Shown here piece after piece: positions 8,711 through 17,988 of a stretch of 64,000 bases of DNA (within the stretch, counting starts at the first letter, position 1; the number at the start of each line of letters is the position of its first letter). The notes beneath the pieces are model-generated. The model searched no databases and was not told where the DNA came from. It saw only the letters and a program-made list of their open reading frames with translations. The DNA lies in the NCBI GenBank assembly GCA_963815185.1, contig CAWFGC010000014.1:186001-250000 (forward strand), in the 5' to 3' direction. The stretch comes from SHZL01 sp963815185. Lineage in GTDB: Bacteria > Pseudomonadota > Gammaproteobacteria > Xanthomonadales > SZUA-36. A program made the translations under genes and the position numbers.

Positions 8711-9459
8711 TGTGCCACCTGCTTGAGTTGATCGGCTTGTTGGCCCGAACGGTAGAGTTCCATAAAGGCCAGGTAGACCGGTTCCAGCGGATCGCCGGCG
8801 AGCGCTGTGAGGTTGCGGCTGATGGTGTTCTCATCACCCCGGCTGAGTGGTCCGGTAAGCGCCGAGCCGGGTTTGCTGATGAAGTTCTGCACCACCTGTT
8901 GCAGATAGGGTTCCAGCGTCGACGGGGGCAGTCCCATCAGCGAAAACCGCTCGACCACCTGTTGCCAAAGTATCTGACTGAAATTACCCGCCATTACGCA
9001 CAGTGCGTGGTAGCGGGGTTTGTCTTCCACGCTGATGGGAAAGTGCTGATTGGGCAGGCCGGGCAGGAGTTCATTGAACACATAACCGCGGTCCACCATA
9101 AATGGCACTTGTTGATACCGTTCCAGCGTGTAGAGCTCATGGCTGAAGGTCATCAATGGGTGCGCTCCGGCCACGCCGGGAATACTCAAGGCCCCGGAAC
9201 AATGCACCAGGTTCTTTTCGTGCACGAACGGGTAGCGTTTGAGCACTTCTGCGATGGCCCCATCGCTAACCAGCAACAGTACGTGGCTAGCCGGTTGCAC
9301 GGTAGCTCGCAAACGCGCTGTGGCATTGGCAATCGGGTGGGTGTTGAATGAATCGGCTGCGTCGCGTGTCCAGCAGGAAACAGGCAGATTCAACAGGGAA
9401 AAATAGTGGTGCATGTGCCGTGCGAGACGGCCGCCACCGAGGATGGCGTAATGGGTCAT
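8707..9459 (-). CDS. Rossmann-fold/DUF2520 protein, candidate ketopantoate reductase
   Basis: A 250-residue protein with an N-terminal NAD(P)-binding motif ILGGGRLARH, a beta-alpha-beta fold and an all-helical C-terminal half typical of Rossmann-like/DUF2520 proteins. It is the first gene of the pan/coa operon and overlaps panB by four bases (ATGA). PanB makes ketopantoate and PanC needs pantoate, yet no panE or ilvC lies here. A dehydrogenase co-translated exactly at that step is therefore a good candidate for the missing reductase. That role is inference; DUF2520 genes also sit beside panC in other phyla, which supports the link. Confidence 0.7.
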   Translation of the reverse strand: MTHYAILGGGRLARHMHHYFSLLNLPVSCWTRDAADSFNTHPIANATARLRATVQPASHVLLLVSDGAIAEVLKRYPFVHEKNLVHCSGALSIPGVAGAHPLMTFSHELYTLERYQQVPFMVDRGYVFNELLPGLPNQHFPISVEDKPRYHALCVMAGNFSQILWQQVVERFSLMGLPPSTLEPYLQQVVQNFISKPGSALTGPLSRGDENTISRNLTALAGDPLEPVYLAFMELYRSGQQADQLKQVAQ

Positions 9460-9621
9460 AGCGGTACCTGTCCTTAAGGATCAAGTCCTTGGTTTTCGTC
9501 GCCTGCGCGACCTCATGCCCGTGTCGGTATCCATTGGCCGTGGCTGCCTTGCAGGTCAGCCCGATTAGCGGCGGATGCACAACACTCGATACCGATTATA
9601 CACGGCTTCAGTGACAGTTCC

Positions 9622-11019
9622 ATGATACTTTTTCACGCGGCGAAATTAAGCCAATTAGTTTGCAGACCGCCTGCTTGCATGCAACACTTGCAGCCGATCA
9701 TGCCTGACCCTAACGTCAAAGACACCGCCCCGCCGGCCAACGGCAAGCTTGCCATCCATTGGAAAATCCTCATCGCCCTGGTGTTGGGCGCCGTGGTCGG
9801 TTACTTCAGCAACGGTGTCAGCATCGGCGGCGTACCCTTGCTGTCCGCTTATGATTTTGTCGGTCATTTGTTTCTCAACGCGCTCAAGATGCTGATCGTC
9901 CCGCTGATCGCCTCTTCCATCGCGCTGGGTGTTGCCGGCCTGGGTAATACCAACTCGCTGGGCAGCATGGGCCTGAAAACCCTGATTTTCTATGTGCTCA
10001 CCATCACCGCAGCCATACTTGTCGGGCTGATCATCGTTAACCTGGTGCAGCCGGGTATCGTCGACGGCCGGCCTGCCGGCGATTTGTTGGCTTTGAATAC
10101 CAGCACTGCAGACGTGCAGGCAAAAATTGCCGGACGTGGATTGGGTGAATTACCGCAGATCCTGATGCGTGCCGTACCGCAGAACATTATCGCGGCAGCC
10201 GCTGCCAATGAAATGCTGGCACTGATCTTTTTCAGCGCGTTGTTTGGCTATTTCATGTCCCAGATCGAGCATGAACTCGCCAGTACGCTGTACCGTGTCA
10301 CCAGTGCGGTCTTCGAAACAATGATCTTGTTGACGCACTGGGTGATGAATTTTGCGCCGTATGGAATATTCGGACTGGTTGCGGCAGTCGTGGCCAGAAC
10401 CGGCTTCGGTGCGGCCAAGCCACTGGTAACCTTCAGCCTTGCCGTCATCGCTGCGCTGCTGTTTCACGCCCTGGTTACGCTGCCAGCATTTGTGAAATTC
10501 GTCGGACGGTGCAGCCCACTCAAGTTGTACCGCGCGGTGGCGCCGGCTTTGTTGACCGCGTTTTCCACCGCTTCTTCTTCCGCCACCCTGCCCATCACCA
10601 TGGACAACCTGGAACATCGTGGGGGGGTGCCGAACAAGTACACGAGTTTTGTCTTGCCGCTTGGCGCAACGGTCAATATGAATGGAACGGCTCTGTACGA
10701 ATGCATGGCGGCAATGTTTATCGCCCAGGCTTATGGTCTGCACCTTTCGTTCACCAGCCAGTTTCTGGTTTGCTCGATCGCGTTGATTACATCAGTCGGT
10801 GTCGCCGGCATACCGTCCGCCTCACTGGTAGCGATCGCGATCATTCTCACGGCCGTCGGCTTACCCATCGAAGCGCTCGGCGTATTGCTGGTGTTCGACC
10901 GCGTGTTGGACATGATGCGGACATCCATCAACGTATTTGGCGATGCTTGCTGCGCCGTGATCGTGGCGCGTTTGCACGGCGAAGACTTGCCGGCATTGCA
11001 AGCCCCGCCCAAGGCCTGA
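9622..11019 (+). CDS. Dicarboxylate/glutamate:cation symporter (DAACS family)
   Basis: An inner-membrane secondary transporter of the GltP/DctA family that imports C4-dicarboxylates or acidic amino acids with Na+ or H+. The re-entrant loop SSSATLPITMDN and the substrate/cation-binding PLGATVNMNGTALYE are diagnostic; about eight membrane segments plus two hairpins can be followed. The first residues before MPDPNVKD are unlike the family, so the true start may be ATG 9679 or 9700 rather than 9622; none has a strong ribosome site. The family usually reads NMDGT, and the N variant occurs in some proteobacterial members. It is divergent from the pan/coa operon. Confidence 0.88.
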   Translation: MILFHAAKLSQLVCRPPACMQHLQPIMPDPNVKDTAPPANGKLAIHWKILIALVLGAVVGYFSNGVSIGGVPLLSAYDFVGHLFLNALKMLIVPLIASSIALGVAGLGNTNSLGSMGLKTLIFYVLTITAAILVGLIIVNLVQPGIVDGRPAGDLLALNTSTADVQAKIAGRGLGELPQILMRAVPQNIIAAAAANEMLALIFFSALFGYFMSQIEHELASTLYRVTSAVFETMILLTHWVMNFAPYGIFGLVAAVVARTGFGAAKPLVTFSLAVIAALLFHALVTLPAFVKFVGRCSPLKLYRAVAPALLTAFSTASSSATLPITMDNLEHRGGVPNKYTSFVLPLGATVNMNGTALYECMAAMFIAQAYGLHLSFTSQFLVCSIALITSVGVAGIPSASLVAIAIILTAVGLPIEALGVLLVFDRVLDMMRTSINVFGDACCAVIVARLHGEDLPALQAPPKA

Positions 11020-11069
11020 CCCGTTTGAGCAGCGCGAGCGCAAAAGTGACAGCCGCAAAAGTGACAACC

Positions 11070-13175
11070 ATGGCAAGCCGCGTTCGTCTCGGCGACAGCC
11101 TGGGGCCGGTCAAGAAATTGCGCGATCCGCGGCTATATATCAATCGGGAACTGGCGCAACTGGAGTTCATTTCGCGCGTGTTGCGGCAAACGGTCGACGA
11201 CCAGGTTCCGTTGCTCGAACGCCTGCGTTTCCTGTGCATCACCAGTTTGCTCGTGGATGAGTTTTTTGAAGTGCGAGTGGCCTCACTGAAACAGAGAATC
11301 CAGCATGGCGCGGCAAAACCCGGCGCCGATGGTCTGACAGCGACCGCTACCCTGGAGGCCATCCGGAAGGGCGTTCTGGGCCTGGTGCGGGAACAATACC
11401 GCATCCTGCACGAGGAACTGACGCCACTAATGGAAGGCGAGGAAATTCGTTTTCTGAAACCACAGGACTGGACCCGGCGGCAACGTGACTGGCTGCACCG
11501 GTTTTTCCGCAGGGAATTGTTGCCGGTGCTCAGTCCGCTGGGGCTGGATCCCGTCCATCCTTTTCCCCGCATTCTGACCAAGAGTCTCAACAGCGCCGTG
11601 GAGTTGCGTGGCAGGGACGCTTTTGGCCGCGAGGCCAGTATGGCGCTGGTGCGCGCGCCGCGTTCGCTGCCGCGGGTGATACGGATTCCACGGTCCTATA
11701 CTCGGGGTCCACACGATTTTGTGCTGCTGGGGACCGTGCTGCAGGCCTTTACCGCCGATCTGTTTCCCGGAATGGAGATTCTTGGCAGCCACCAGTTTCG
11801 GGTGACGCGTAACTCGGAGTTGCTGATCGATGAGGAAGAAATCGAAAATCTGGCCAGCGCCCTCGAGAGCGAGTTGATGGAACGCGGCTATGCCGCGGCT
11901 GTCCGCATTGAGACCACCATCAGTTGCCCCGCGGGTGTGGAAAAATTTCTCGCCTCCGAGTTCAATCTCACGCCTGAGGACATTTACCACCTCGATGGTC
12001 CGGTCAACCTGAATCGCCTGTCGGAAGCGATTGCGCATATTGACCGGCCGGACCTCAAGTTCCCGGTATTCAAACCTGCTGTAAAGCATATTCTCGCCGG
12101 TGAACCCGATTTCTTCGCCATACTGAAGCGTCGCGATATTCTTCTGCACCACCCCTATGAAAGTTTTCAACCGGTCATCGAACTGTTGCGCCAGGCCAGT
12201 CGCGACCCCCAGGTTCTGGCCATCAGCCAGACGCTGTATCGCACCGGCATAGACTCACAGGTCGTCAGTTTGTTGATCGATGCAGCACGCAACGGCAAGG
12301 ATGTGACGGTGGTTGTGGAAATCCGCGCCCGCTTCGACGAGGAAGCAAATATCAATTTGGCCACGCAACTGCAGCGGGTCGGCGTGCAAGTGGTTTACGG
12401 CGTGGTGGGCCGGAAGATGCACGCCAAATTGCTGATGATCACCCGGCGGGAGCGCAGACAAATACGTAAATACGTGCACCTCGGTACCGGAAATTATCAT
12501 TCAGGTACCGCCACCCAGTACACCGATATCGGCCTGCTCACATCGGATGAGGACATCACCAAAGACGTAGAACTCGTGTTCAGACAATTGTCAGGCCTGG
12601 GGCAACAGTACAAACTCAAACGCCTGCTGCACTCACCATTTACACTGCATAAGGAATTGATCGCCAAGATCGGCCGCGAAGCGAAAAATGCCAAGGCGGG
12701 ATTACCTGCCGGCATCGATGTCAAGATGAACGCCCTGACCGAACCGAAGATCATCAAGGCCTTGTATTCGGCTTCGCGAAGTGGCGTTCCCATCCGCATG
12801 CTTATTCGAGGCATGTGCTGTCTGCGCCCGGGGGTGAAGGGTGTTTCAGAAAATATCCGCGTTCGCTCGGTGGTGGGGCGCTTTCTTGAACATGCCCGGG
12901 TTTATCATTTCGTCAACGGGGGCGAGAGGGAAATCTGGTGTTCCAGCGCGGACTGGATGGAACGCAATCTGATCCAGAGGGTGGAGGTGGCATTTCCGAT
13001 CGACAACGAGGCCTTGCAAGATCGTCTGATCGAAGAGTGTTTCACCATTCCGTGGCAGGACGACATGGCGGCCTGGGACATGGATGCCGACGGAAGTTAT
13101 CTGCCCAATCCTGCTGACCCGTCCGCGAAACCAAAGCATCCGCAGAAAAGACTGCTCAAACTGCTCAGAACCTGA
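11070..13175 (+). CDS. ppk1: Polyphosphate kinase 1
   Basis: Reversibly makes inorganic polyphosphate from ATP at the membrane. The 701-residue protein begins with the family-typical YINRELAQLEFISRVL. It carries the autophosphorylated histidine in GRKMHAKLL (about residue 450), then LGTGNYHSGTATQYTDIGL and the second conserved histidine in RVYHFVNGG. Start ATG 11070 is chosen because the N-domain then has the family's length; the frame extends upstream, antisense-like through the symporter gene, without homology. No ppx gene is adjacent. Confidence 0.93.
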   Translation: MASRVRLGDSLGPVKKLRDPRLYINRELAQLEFISRVLRQTVDDQVPLLERLRFLCITSLLVDEFFEVRVASLKQRIQHGAAKPGADGLTATATLEAIRKGVLGLVREQYRILHEELTPLMEGEEIRFLKPQDWTRRQRDWLHRFFRRELLPVLSPLGLDPVHPFPRILTKSLNSAVELRGRDAFGREASMALVRAPRSLPRVIRIPRSYTRGPHDFVLLGTVLQAFTADLFPGMEILGSHQFRVTRNSELLIDEEEIENLASALESELMERGYAAAVRIETTISCPAGVEKFLASEFNLTPEDIYHLDGPVNLNRLSEAIAHIDRPDLKFPVFKPAVKHILAGEPDFFAILKRRDILLHHPYESFQPVIELLRQASRDPQVLAISQTLYRTGIDSQVVSLLIDAARNGKDVTVVVEIRARFDEEANINLATQLQRVGVQVVYGVVGRKMHAKLLMITRRERRQIRKYVHLGTGNYHSGTATQYTDIGLLTSDEDITKDVELVFRQLSGLGQQYKLKRLLHSPFTLHKELIAKIGREAKNAKAGLPAGIDVKMNALTEPKIIKALYSASRSGVPIRMLIRGMCCLRPGVKGVSENIRVRSVVGRFLEHARVYHFVNGGEREIWCSSADWMERNLIQRVEVAFPIDNEALQDRLIEECFTIPWQDDMAAWDMDADGSYLPNPADPSAKPKHPQKRLLKLLRT

Positions 13176-13179
13176 GCAG
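13161..13179 (+). terminator. Stem-loop at the end of ppk1
   Basis: A perfect 7-bp stem (CTGCTCA at 13161-13167, TGAGCAG at 13173-13179) with a 5-base loop spans the ppk1 stop codon. There is no T tract on the plus strand, so termination is possible but not assured. It separates two convergent genes. Confidence 0.35.
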
Positions 13180-13188
13180 CCTCAGAAT

Positions 13189-14163
13189 TCATATTCTGGC
13201 AACCACCGCGCGGTGGTCCGATGGCCACGGCGTAACCACGATATCGGCCACGGCTTTGGATTCGCCCACGACCATTGCCTGATTCACGTCCACGTTTTGC
13301 CCGCGGATGAAAACGAAGTCGATGCGGTCGCGATAGCCCGTGCCGGGGTCGTCTGTGGCCGTGAGACTTGGCCAGGTGAATCCGGGTGTGGCCACTTCAT
13401 CCGGATGCGCGGCGCGCCAGGCATCGACGAAACCGGCGGCTTCAATCGCGGCGGTCAGCGGCCAGGGCACGGTCATCGGGTACAGGCCGGCAGCGACGGA
13501 GCGGGCGGTCCAGTCGCGATCGGAAGGCTCATTGAAGTCACCGGTAATCACGGCAAGGTCGGCGCCTTCGGCTGCAGCCAGGTCTTGCTGCAGCAATTTC
13601 CAGGCACCGGAACGCGCCGATTTTGCATCGCGGACCGCTTCATCGCTGGTGTCGACAAACGGCGCCTCACCATAGGGAATGCGCAGGATCTGGTAAGGCC
13701 CGTAGGGAAAGTCGGTTGCATGAATGTTGAACAGGTAAACCACTCGCCCGTTGACATCGATGCGGACCCCGAGGTCATTGGGGGTCGAACCCAAAATCGG
13801 GAAGCGACTGAGGACCGCGTTAGCCCATAAAGCCTCGTTGGATGCAGTCTGCTCGTAGTAATAGTACCCCAACTCCCGGGCGAGATCCGCGGCAATGGAT
13901 GGGCCCTGGGCAGGGCAAATTTCGGCGGTGCAAGGCACGGATTCCGCGCGGGTTTCCTGGATGCCGATGATATCGGCATTGGCGGCCCTGAGGGCGGCAA
14001 TGGTCTGCGCTGGCGTTTTTCCGTCGTTAAGCCCACCGCCCCAGGCGTTGAAAGTCATCAGACTGAGTGTAGTGCCTGCCATGACGCACTGAAACGGTGT
14101 GAGCAAAGCGGCCAGCAGACAGACCTGAAGTAAAAACATTATGTTCGCGCGGTTTGGTTTCAC
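13189..14163 (-). CDS. Secreted endonuclease/exonuclease/phosphatase-family protein
   Basis: A 324-residue exported member of the EEP (DNase I-like) fold. A signal peptide (hydrophobic FLLQVCLLAALL, cleavage after CVMAG) is followed by the fold's markers: LMTFNAWGGG, IGIQETRAE (metal-binding Glu), TGDFNEPSDRDWT (Asp/Asn pair) and the terminal SDHRAVV. Substrates in this fold range from DNA to phosphoinositides and sphingomyelin, so specificity cannot be read. The two cysteines in VPCTAEICP may form a disulfide. It follows mgtE on the same strand with a 19-base gap and may be co-transcribed. Confidence 0.82.
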   Translation of the reverse strand: MKPNRANIMFLLQVCLLAALLTPFQCVMAGTTLSLMTFNAWGGGLNDGKTPAQTIAALRAANADIIGIQETRAESVPCTAEICPAQGPSIAADLARELGYYYYEQTASNEALWANAVLSRFPILGSTPNDLGVRIDVNGRVVYLFNIHATDFPYGPYQILRIPYGEAPFVDTSDEAVRDAKSARSGAWKLLQQDLAAAEGADLAVITGDFNEPSDRDWTARSVAAGLYPMTVPWPLTAAIEAAGFVDAWRAAHPDEVATPGFTWPSLTATDDPGTGYRDRIDFVFIRGQNVDVNQAMVVGESKAVADIVVTPWPSDHRAVVARI

Positions 14164-14182
14164 GGGCTTTTCTCCAACACGG

Positions 14183-15547
14183 TCAGTGTGCGGTCAATAA
14201 GGGCAGCATCAGTGATGCACCCGCCAACAGCAGAAAAAAGCCGAACATATCCGTAATCGTGGTCAGGATGGGGCCGGAAGCGACCGCCGGATCAATCCTC
14301 ATGGCCTTGAGTACGACCGGAATGGTGCCGCCGATCGACACTGCCAGCAGCGTATTGATGGTCAGCGCCAAGCCGACCACAAGCCCGATCCAGCCGTTGC
14401 CCTGCCAGACCCAGGCGACGCAGGCAATCAGGATGCCCAGGCTGCAGCCATTGATCAATCCGATAATGGCTTCCTTGCGCCAGACATAAAAGAAATCCGC
14501 GGGTTTGATGATGCCCAGCGTCAATTCCCTCATGCTGACGGCAACTGCCTGATTGCCGGAGCAACCGCTCATGTCGGAGATAATGGGGAGAAAAACAGCC
14601 AGCACGATCACTGCGGCAAGCACGTCCTGGTACAGTGCAATCACGCTGGCGGACATCACGTTCAGCAGGATGTTGACCGAGAGCCAGGACAGGCGGCGGC
14701 GGGAACGAACCATGGTGGGCATGGAGCGCAATTCCTCGCCGCCGACGATACCCTGCGATTTGAGGTGATCCGCTTCGGCGCGCTCAGCCACTTCGTCGTA
14801 TACTGCGCGGCGCCGCACCACGCCGAGCATGCGGTTATCCTGGTCCACGACCGGCACTGCCGAAATATTGTGTTCATCGAAAAAGTCTTCCAGCTCTGTC
14901 AAAGATGTGGTGTCGCGCACCGAAAGTGCATCGCGGACGATATCCACCAGACGAACTTCCGGCGAAGCGAAAATAATATCCCGGATACGCGCGACGCCGA
15001 GCAATTTGCGCTCGCGGTCGGTGACGTAGATGTACATCACATGATTGAGTTCATACTCATCTTCGCGCCGTGCAAGGTCGCTCAACACAGCGCCGGCCCG
15101 ATACATTTTCGGGTAGCTGAAATACTCCTTCATCATCAGCCCGCCGGCGACATCTGCGTCATAGGCCATCAGTTGCCGGGCTTCACCTGCGTCACGTTCA
15201 TCCATGTAACGCAGGATTTCTTCCAGATCCTCCGCGTCCAGTTCCGACAGGACATCGGCCTGGTCATCGCTGGACATCTCACTGACGATGGAGGCCGCCA
15301 CCTGCGGGCTGAGATCGCCCAGCAGTTCGGCAGCGGACTCATCGGGTATGAATTCAAAAACTTCCGCTGCCGATTCCGGGGTGACGCTGGCGAGAATCTT
15401 CTGTTGTTCCTCGGCATCGAGCCGCATCAGTGCGCGCAGGCTTTCTTCCCCACTCAGTGCTGACAGGTACTCGTTGAGGCCAGCGCTGTCACCCTGTTCC
15501 AGATGATCGCGCAAGATTTCCCAGGTAGGTTTTTCTTTGACTTGCAT
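14183..15547 (-). CDS. mgtE: Magnesium transporter MgtE
   Basis: A homodimeric Mg2+ channel of the inner membrane, 454 residues. Domain order is an acidic N-domain of short helical repeats (about 1-130), two CBS domains (about 135-255, Mg2+ sensing) and five membrane helices (about 285-454). The pore signature reads GCSGNQAVAVSMR and the late segment has SGPILTTITDMFGFF, both as in the family. Length is complete. No Mg2+ riboswitch is evident in the short leader. Confidence 0.92.
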   Translation of the reverse strand: MQVKEKPTWEILRDHLEQGDSAGLNEYLSALSGEESLRALMRLDAEEQQKILASVTPESAAEVFEFIPDESAAELLGDLSPQVAASIVSEMSSDDQADVLSELDAEDLEEILRYMDERDAGEARQLMAYDADVAGGLMMKEYFSYPKMYRAGAVLSDLARREDEYELNHVMYIYVTDRERKLLGVARIRDIIFASPEVRLVDIVRDALSVRDTTSLTELEDFFDEHNISAVPVVDQDNRMLGVVRRRAVYDEVAERAEADHLKSQGIVGGEELRSMPTMVRSRRRLSWLSVNILLNVMSASVIALYQDVLAAVIVLAVFLPIISDMSGCSGNQAVAVSMRELTLGIIKPADFFYVWRKEAIIGLINGCSLGILIACVAWVWQGNGWIGLVVGLALTINTLLAVSIGGTIPVVLKAMRIDPAVASGPILTTITDMFGFFLLLAGASLMLPLLTAH

Positions 15548-15653
15548 GGACAGACCTCATGGATTCGAGAGGGGCACCTAACAACGCTGCCCTATCATAC
15601 ATGGGTCTGGTAGCGGAAACTTCCGTATCGTATAGACAAGAGGGGTTGACTGC

Positions 15654-16435
15654 TTACTCCCGCCGCCTCAGGTTATGCACCACAATTTCATCATCCATCG
15701 ATTCGCCCAGCCAGCCCGGGATTGGGGTATCGGGCGTGATCGTGATGCCGTCAGTCTCGTTATGAGCCATTAGTTCAAAAACGTTTCCGCAGAAACGTCT
15801 TTTTGTTCCTGGAACAATTGCTCCGCCGCTGCTTCCACCGCCTGGCGAATCACCGCGCCCTGTTCTGGTGTGAAGCGGGCATGCATCACCAGAAAACCCT
15901 CGTCGTCGTAATACCAGCTCAGTTCCCGCATCGCATGGCGCTCATTGTCCCGTTCCAGTGCTCGCAGGCGTTTATCCCTGCGCCAGATGCTCACCGCCCG
16001 TTCGACATGCCAGGCGGTGCCGTTGAAGGCAATGGACAGCAGCAGGTCCTCGTTGCGCGGCGTCGCCGCACGGGTAATGGCGCGCACCTTGGAATAACTC
16101 ACACGGCCGGCACGGAATGCCTCGCGGGTTTGCGGCAAGTCTTTCAATGCACGCGCCACCCGGACGCGCTCGCGCGCGGCACCGAGATTCAAGCCACATT
16201 TCCAGTTCAGCCAGTGCGCGCAGGACTTGATGCCATCCCCGGCCCAGCCTTCGCATTCATCGAACTCGCGCAGCAGTTCCAGCCAGCGGAACATGGCCGC
16301 ATCGATATGCGCCGCCAACTGGCAAATATCGTCTTCGAGTTGCCTGATGCGGTTGCAGCGCTGCTCGCTCTTATTGATGTGATGGGTGATGAATTCTGAA
16401 GGAACGGAATGGTGGATATGGGTGGTTTCGTGCAT
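15654..16435 (-). pseudogene. DUF222/HNH endonuclease gene with internal deletion
   Basis: The frame from ATG 16435 to TAA 15770 encodes the N-terminal DUF222 (13E12-type) domain: LLREFDECEGWAGDG, SCAHWLNWKCGLNLGAARE and ARFTPEQGAVIRQAVEAA are typical. It stops after 221 residues, with the whole HNH nuclease half missing. Overlapping that stop as TAATG, a 38-residue frame runs to 15654 and reads like the usual C-terminus of the same family (ITPDTPIPGWLGESMDD). The simplest reading is one gene that lost its middle, HNH domain included, leaving both ends fused out of frame. Function as a nuclease is excluded. Downstream neighbour is mgtE. Confidence 0.65.
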
Positions 16436-16600
16436 GGCGCAAATCCCTGGGGTAAAGTTTCAAGAGAGCTATAACTATATACAGTAATTATACCTCAAAA
16501 AACCTCAGATATCTGATATATTTCAATGATTTGCGATGAACCGTTGGGTTCTGACGCACAGGAAATTACAGGAGCAAAAAAATTTCTGCGGAAACGTTTT
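15778..16600. repeat. Inverted 18-bp repeat bracketing the DUF222 remnant
   Basis: The 18-mer TTTCTGCGGAAACGTTTT occurs at 16583-16600 on the plus strand and at 15778-15795 on the minus strand. Similarity extends outward as AGGA-x-CAAAAA on one side. Inside the gene copy it encodes QEQKDVSAETF; the other copy is non-coding. The rest of 16436-16710 is AT-rich (the gene's leader) and shows nothing else. Confidence 0.6.
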
Positions 16601-16710
16601 CGGTTGGCAACCAGGGCCGTTGCTTAAAAACATCTTACAGCCTGGTGGGCATTGAGCCCATGGAACCTCTTATGGATTAGGTGGAGGGCATGCGATGCAG
16701 AAATCGAGAC

Positions 16711-17028
16711 CTAGCGCAGGCGGCTTTCCAGCTCTGCGATGCGGTTGAGCAACTCAAGCGCCAGTGCCGCGCCGGCCAGATTGACCCCCAGGTCGCGCTG
16801 CAGCCTCATTGCGGTCCGGACCCGCCGGATACTGCTGGCCTTGAATCGCCACTGAGTGTAACTCCCGCTGCTGGGATCGAGCACCCCTTCCTGCACAAGT
16901 TCGACCACGCGATCAAGTTGCAGCATGCAGCTGCGGCACAGCTCCTCTACCGTGAACTCCATGTCCTGCTCAATCAGGTCGCCGCTGAGTATGTCGTGTG
17001 ATGTTCCGGCAGATTTCATCTTGCTCAT
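16711..17028 (-). CDS. cbpM: Chaperone modulator CbpM
   Basis: A 105-residue MerR-like helical protein that binds the J-domain of CbpA and inhibits its DnaK co-chaperone and DNA-binding activities. The order FTVEELCRSC, VEEGVLDP-like ELVQEGVLDP and RRVRTAMRLQRDLGVNLAGA matches the CbpM family, and the end (ELLNRIAELESRL) is a short coiled coil. Its ATG overlaps the cbpA stop by four bases, the usual cbpA-cbpM arrangement, so the two products are made together. Confidence 0.85.
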   Translation of the reverse strand: MSKMKSAGTSHDILSGDLIEQDMEFTVEELCRSCMLQLDRVVELVQEGVLDPSSGSYTQWRFKASSIRRVRTAMRLQRDLGVNLAGAALALELLNRIAELESRLR

Positions 17029-17973
17029 GCCTCCGTTTCGACGCGGGGATTGAATTCAAATTCTTGCTGCATATGGCGGTAGGCAGCCCGTGCCTTTTCA
17101 GTATTTGCGGGCGGGTTCACAATTTTCAGCACCACATAAAGGTCTCCGGGGCTTTTCCCCGGTAAGCCGCGGCCTTTCAGGCGCAGTTTCTTACCTGCTT
17201 GCGAGCCAGCGGGGATTTTGAGATCGACGCTGCCCCCGGGGGTTTTGACCTCCACTTTCGCGCCCAGCGCCGCTTCCCAGGGGGCGACGGGAACATCGAA
17301 ATAAATATCACCGCCATCGACGGAATAACGCGAATGGGGCTGGAATTCGACCTCGAGATACAAATCACCAGCCTCGGCGGAACCCATTCCCGCGCCTCCC
17401 TGGCCGGCCAGGCGAATTTGCTGACCCTGGCGGATGCCCTTGGGTATGCGCACATTCAGCGTGCGGTTGCGCGTCGCCACATGCCCGTCCGGGGTCAGTT
17501 CCGGCATGCGCAGTGTGATCGCACGGGTGGCGCCGTTGTAGCTGTCCTCGAGTTCCACCATGATTCTGGCGTGGTGATCCTGTCCGCGGAGATGCACACT
17601 GCGTTGCCGGGCGCCGCCTGCCGTGCGGTGCTGGCGGCCGTACAAGGTCTTCAAAAAAGTCACTGAATCCGAAATCCTCGGCTCGGCCGCGGCCGTTTTC
17701 GCTGAACTCGAATCCCGCGTCCCACCCCGGTGGCGGACGAAAGTCCTGCCCCGCCTTCCACTGGCTGCCAAGCTCATCGTAAGCGGCACGTTTTTCCGGG
17801 TCTTTCAGTACTTCATACGCCTCACCGACTTCCTTGAAGCGGGATTCGGCATCGCTTTCAGAACTGACATCAGGATGATATTTTCGCGCCAGTTTGCGGT
17901 AAGCACGTTTGATTTCATCCTGCGTGGCGTTGCGTTCCACGCCCATGACCTTGTAGTAGTCCTTGTACTCCAT
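17025..17973 (-). pseudogene. cbpA: Curved-DNA-binding co-chaperone CbpA (frameshifted)
   Basis: The N-terminal frame (ATG 17973) has a complete J-domain with the HPD motif in KYHPDVSSE and a Gly/Phe linker to FSDFFEDL. The frame then breaks at 17641-17650 by one extra base. The next frame continues YGRQHR and carries the two DnaJ C-terminal beta domains (PKGIRQGQQIRLAGQG, GDLYLEVEF, GDIYFDVPV, LKIPAGSQAGKKLRLKGRG). Removing one base gives a normal protein of about 315 residues that binds DnaK and curved DNA. Everything outside the break is well conserved, so a sequencing insertion is as likely as a real mutation. Coupled to cbpM. Confidence 0.85.
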
Positions 17974-17988
17974 AGTGCTGCCTTGTGG

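Noticed and set aside
10509..11069. Upstream in-frame extension of ppk1
   Set aside because: It lies within the symporter gene in another frame. The conserved start of polyphosphate kinase fits ATG 11070.
15559..15765. Plus-strand 68-codon frame between mgtE and the DUF222 remnant
   Set aside because: It is antisense to the C-terminal remnant of the DUF222 gene and shows no features of its own.
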